NCBI GenBank assembly: GCA_945981915.1
Contig: CAMFRJ010000048.1
Location: 1-7,362, forward strand
Length of the DNA stretch: 7,362 nucleotides
Direction of reading: 5' to 3'
DNA from: an uncultured Erysipelotrichaceae bacterium
GTDB taxonomy: Bacteria > Bacillota_I > Bacilli_A > Erysipelotrichales > Coprobacillaceae
This document shows positions 6,820 through 7,362 of this stretch, one piece after another. The notes under the pieces were generated by a model. The model searched no databases. It saw only the letters and a program-made list of their open reading frames with translations, and was not told the DNA's origin. Numbering within the stretch: position 1 is the first letter of the stretch; each line of letters opens with the position of its first letter. The translations under genes and the position numbers were made by a program.

Positions 6820-7008
6820 ATTATTTTAGCATATTTTATCACATTGGTTTTTGCGATAGCGGGATGTTTTGTTTTCTTTGTTAGCTGGATTCATGGAATG
6901 ATTATCATTTTGTTGTCACTTATCTTTTATCAATTAGCAAAAATAAATGATCATATCAAAATAAACAGTAAAAGATGTCCATATTTTATGAACATCTTTT
7001 TTATATGA
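6820..7008 (+). CDS. Two-helix membrane microprotein with apparent ATT start
   Basis: A frame open from just after the TAA at 6805-6807 to TGA at 7006-7008 encodes about 62 residues from the ATT at 6820. The product is strongly hydrophobic: a first segment at about 3-22 (L-A-Y-F-I-T-L-V-F-A-I-A-G-C-F-V-F-F-V), a short S-W-I-H-G turn, a second segment at about 26-40, then a polar tail with K, N, D, H and R. This is what a small helical-hairpin membrane protein looks like. The full-strength RBS at ideal spacing argues that the frame is translated, yet the start codon would be AUU, a rare initiator. Alternatives are ATT at 6823, TTG at 6844 (too far from the RBS), or the internal ATG at 6898, which has little RBS and gives one helix only. 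A G-to-T change at 6822 from an ancestral ATG would also explain it. Function is unknown; the operon suggests partnership with the two upstream envelope proteins. Confidence 0.6.
   Translation: MILAYFITLVFAIAGCFVFFVSWIHGMIIILLSLIFYQLAKINDHIKINSKRCPYFMNIFFI
6970..7002. terminator. Bidirectional intrinsic terminator between convergent genes
   Basis: A 9-bp stem AAAAGATGT / ACATCTTTT (6970-6978 and 6992-7000) encloses a 13-base loop that can itself form CATA / TATG pairs (6980-6983 and 6987-6990). On the plus strand it ends in six T (6997-7002). On the minus strand the A-run 6970-6973 gives four U after the stem. It therefore can end both the lipoprotein operon and addA. It lies inside the last codons of the microprotein and touches the addA stop codon. 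Confidence 0.8.
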
Positions 7009-7362
7009 TGACATATTGATTAATGTGAAGATAATAGACGATAGCTTGAATTTGATAATCAGGGAAAACCATTTTCATGATTTTTTTGTAATAATCCATC
7101 TGTTGTTGATGAAGTTCTTCAAGTATAGAAACAGCAGTATTTTTTGATACTCTATCCGTTTTGTAATCAATGATGGTAATTTGATAATCTTGAATACAGA
7201 CAACATCGAAGATTCCATGGATGATTTGTTTTGTATCACTTACAAAAGAAAATTCTTTTTCTTTGTAACAATAGGGACTATTGAGCATTAATTGATAAAC
7301 ATCACTATCAAGAAAATCTTGAATATGATTTTGATAATTGAAAATAAGTTTTTGAATATCTT
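7001..7362 (-). CDS. addA: ATP-dependent helicase/nuclease subunit A, C-terminal nuclease part (start outside window)
   Basis: The minus-strand frame is open from the right edge to TAA at 7003-7001, giving the last 119 or so residues of a protein normally over 1100 long. It carries the RecB-type PD-(D/E)XK nuclease signature: an E-F-S-F strand, G-I-F-D with the metal-binding Asp at codon 7207-7205, then I-I-D-Y-K-T-D-R-V with Asp at 7168-7166 and Lys at 7162-7160, followed by the Q-Q-Q-M-D-Y-Y helix typical of these nucleases. The D-Y-K-T-D-R-V form and lack of the AddB iron-sulfur cysteines point to AddA rather than AddB. AddAB processes double-strand ends for RecA-dependent repair. The upstream stretch in the window (I-Q-D-F-L-D-S-D-V-Y-Q-L) also fits the AddA region just before the nuclease domain. 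The gene converges on the lipoprotein operon, overlapping the microprotein by 8 bases. Confidence 0.85.
   Translation of the reverse strand, partial: DIQKLIFNYQNHIQDFLDSDVYQLMLNSPYCYKEKEFSFVSDTKQIIHGIFDVVCIQDYQITIIDYKTDRVSKNTAVSILEELHQQQMDYYKKIMKMVFPDYQIQAIVYYLHINQYVII

Noticed and set aside
6853..6867. Lipobox-like A-I-A-G-C in the microprotein
   Set aside because: There are no basic residues before it, and the hydrophobic stretch continues well past the Cys, so a transmembrane helix is the simpler reading.

Overview
The window is AT-rich DNA (roughly one third G+C) with tightly packed genes, strong AAGGAG-type ribosome binding sites, TAA-dominated stops and AddA-type recombination machinery. 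This fits a low-GC Firmicute, and the codon use and the galactokinase variant suggest a gut Erysipelotrichia or Clostridia-like bacterium. That placement is inference from style, not from a marker gene. TGA is used as a stop and Trp is TGG throughout, so the code is standard (table 11). No rRNA, tRNA, CRISPR or mobile element is visible.

Layout. (A) 1-1896: the 3' part of an alpha/beta-hydrolase esterase gene, open at the left edge, followed after 20 bp by an ATP-grasp ligase gene. A weak intrinsic terminator overlaps the end of the ligase gene. (B) 1882-4253: an extended -10 promoter, then galM (aldose 1-epimerase) and galK (a variant galactokinase) separated by 1 bp, then a clear hairpin terminator. 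(C) 4278-7002: a second extended -10 promoter and a very strong RBS drive three tightly spaced genes. These encode a lipoprotein with about ten WG-like beta repeats, a membrane-anchored methyltransferase-like protein with a damaged SAM-binding loop, and a 62-residue hydrophobic microprotein that appears to start at ATT. A hairpin terminator lies inside the microprotein's last codons. (D) 7001-7362, minus strand: the C-terminal nuclease part of AddA, convergent with unit C, sharing the hairpin as a two-way terminator and open at the right edge.

How the genes work together. GalM and GalK would convert beta-galactose to alpha-galactose and phosphorylate it, the first two steps of the Leloir pathway; galT and galE are not in the window. 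The esterase and ATP-grasp pair looks like a small-molecule modification unit of unknown substrate. Unit C is the least explained part: a lipoprotein, a membrane protein and a tiny membrane protein that probably act together at the cell envelope. It is the best candidate here for something undescribed, mainly because of the apparent AUU start and the degenerate methyltransferase.
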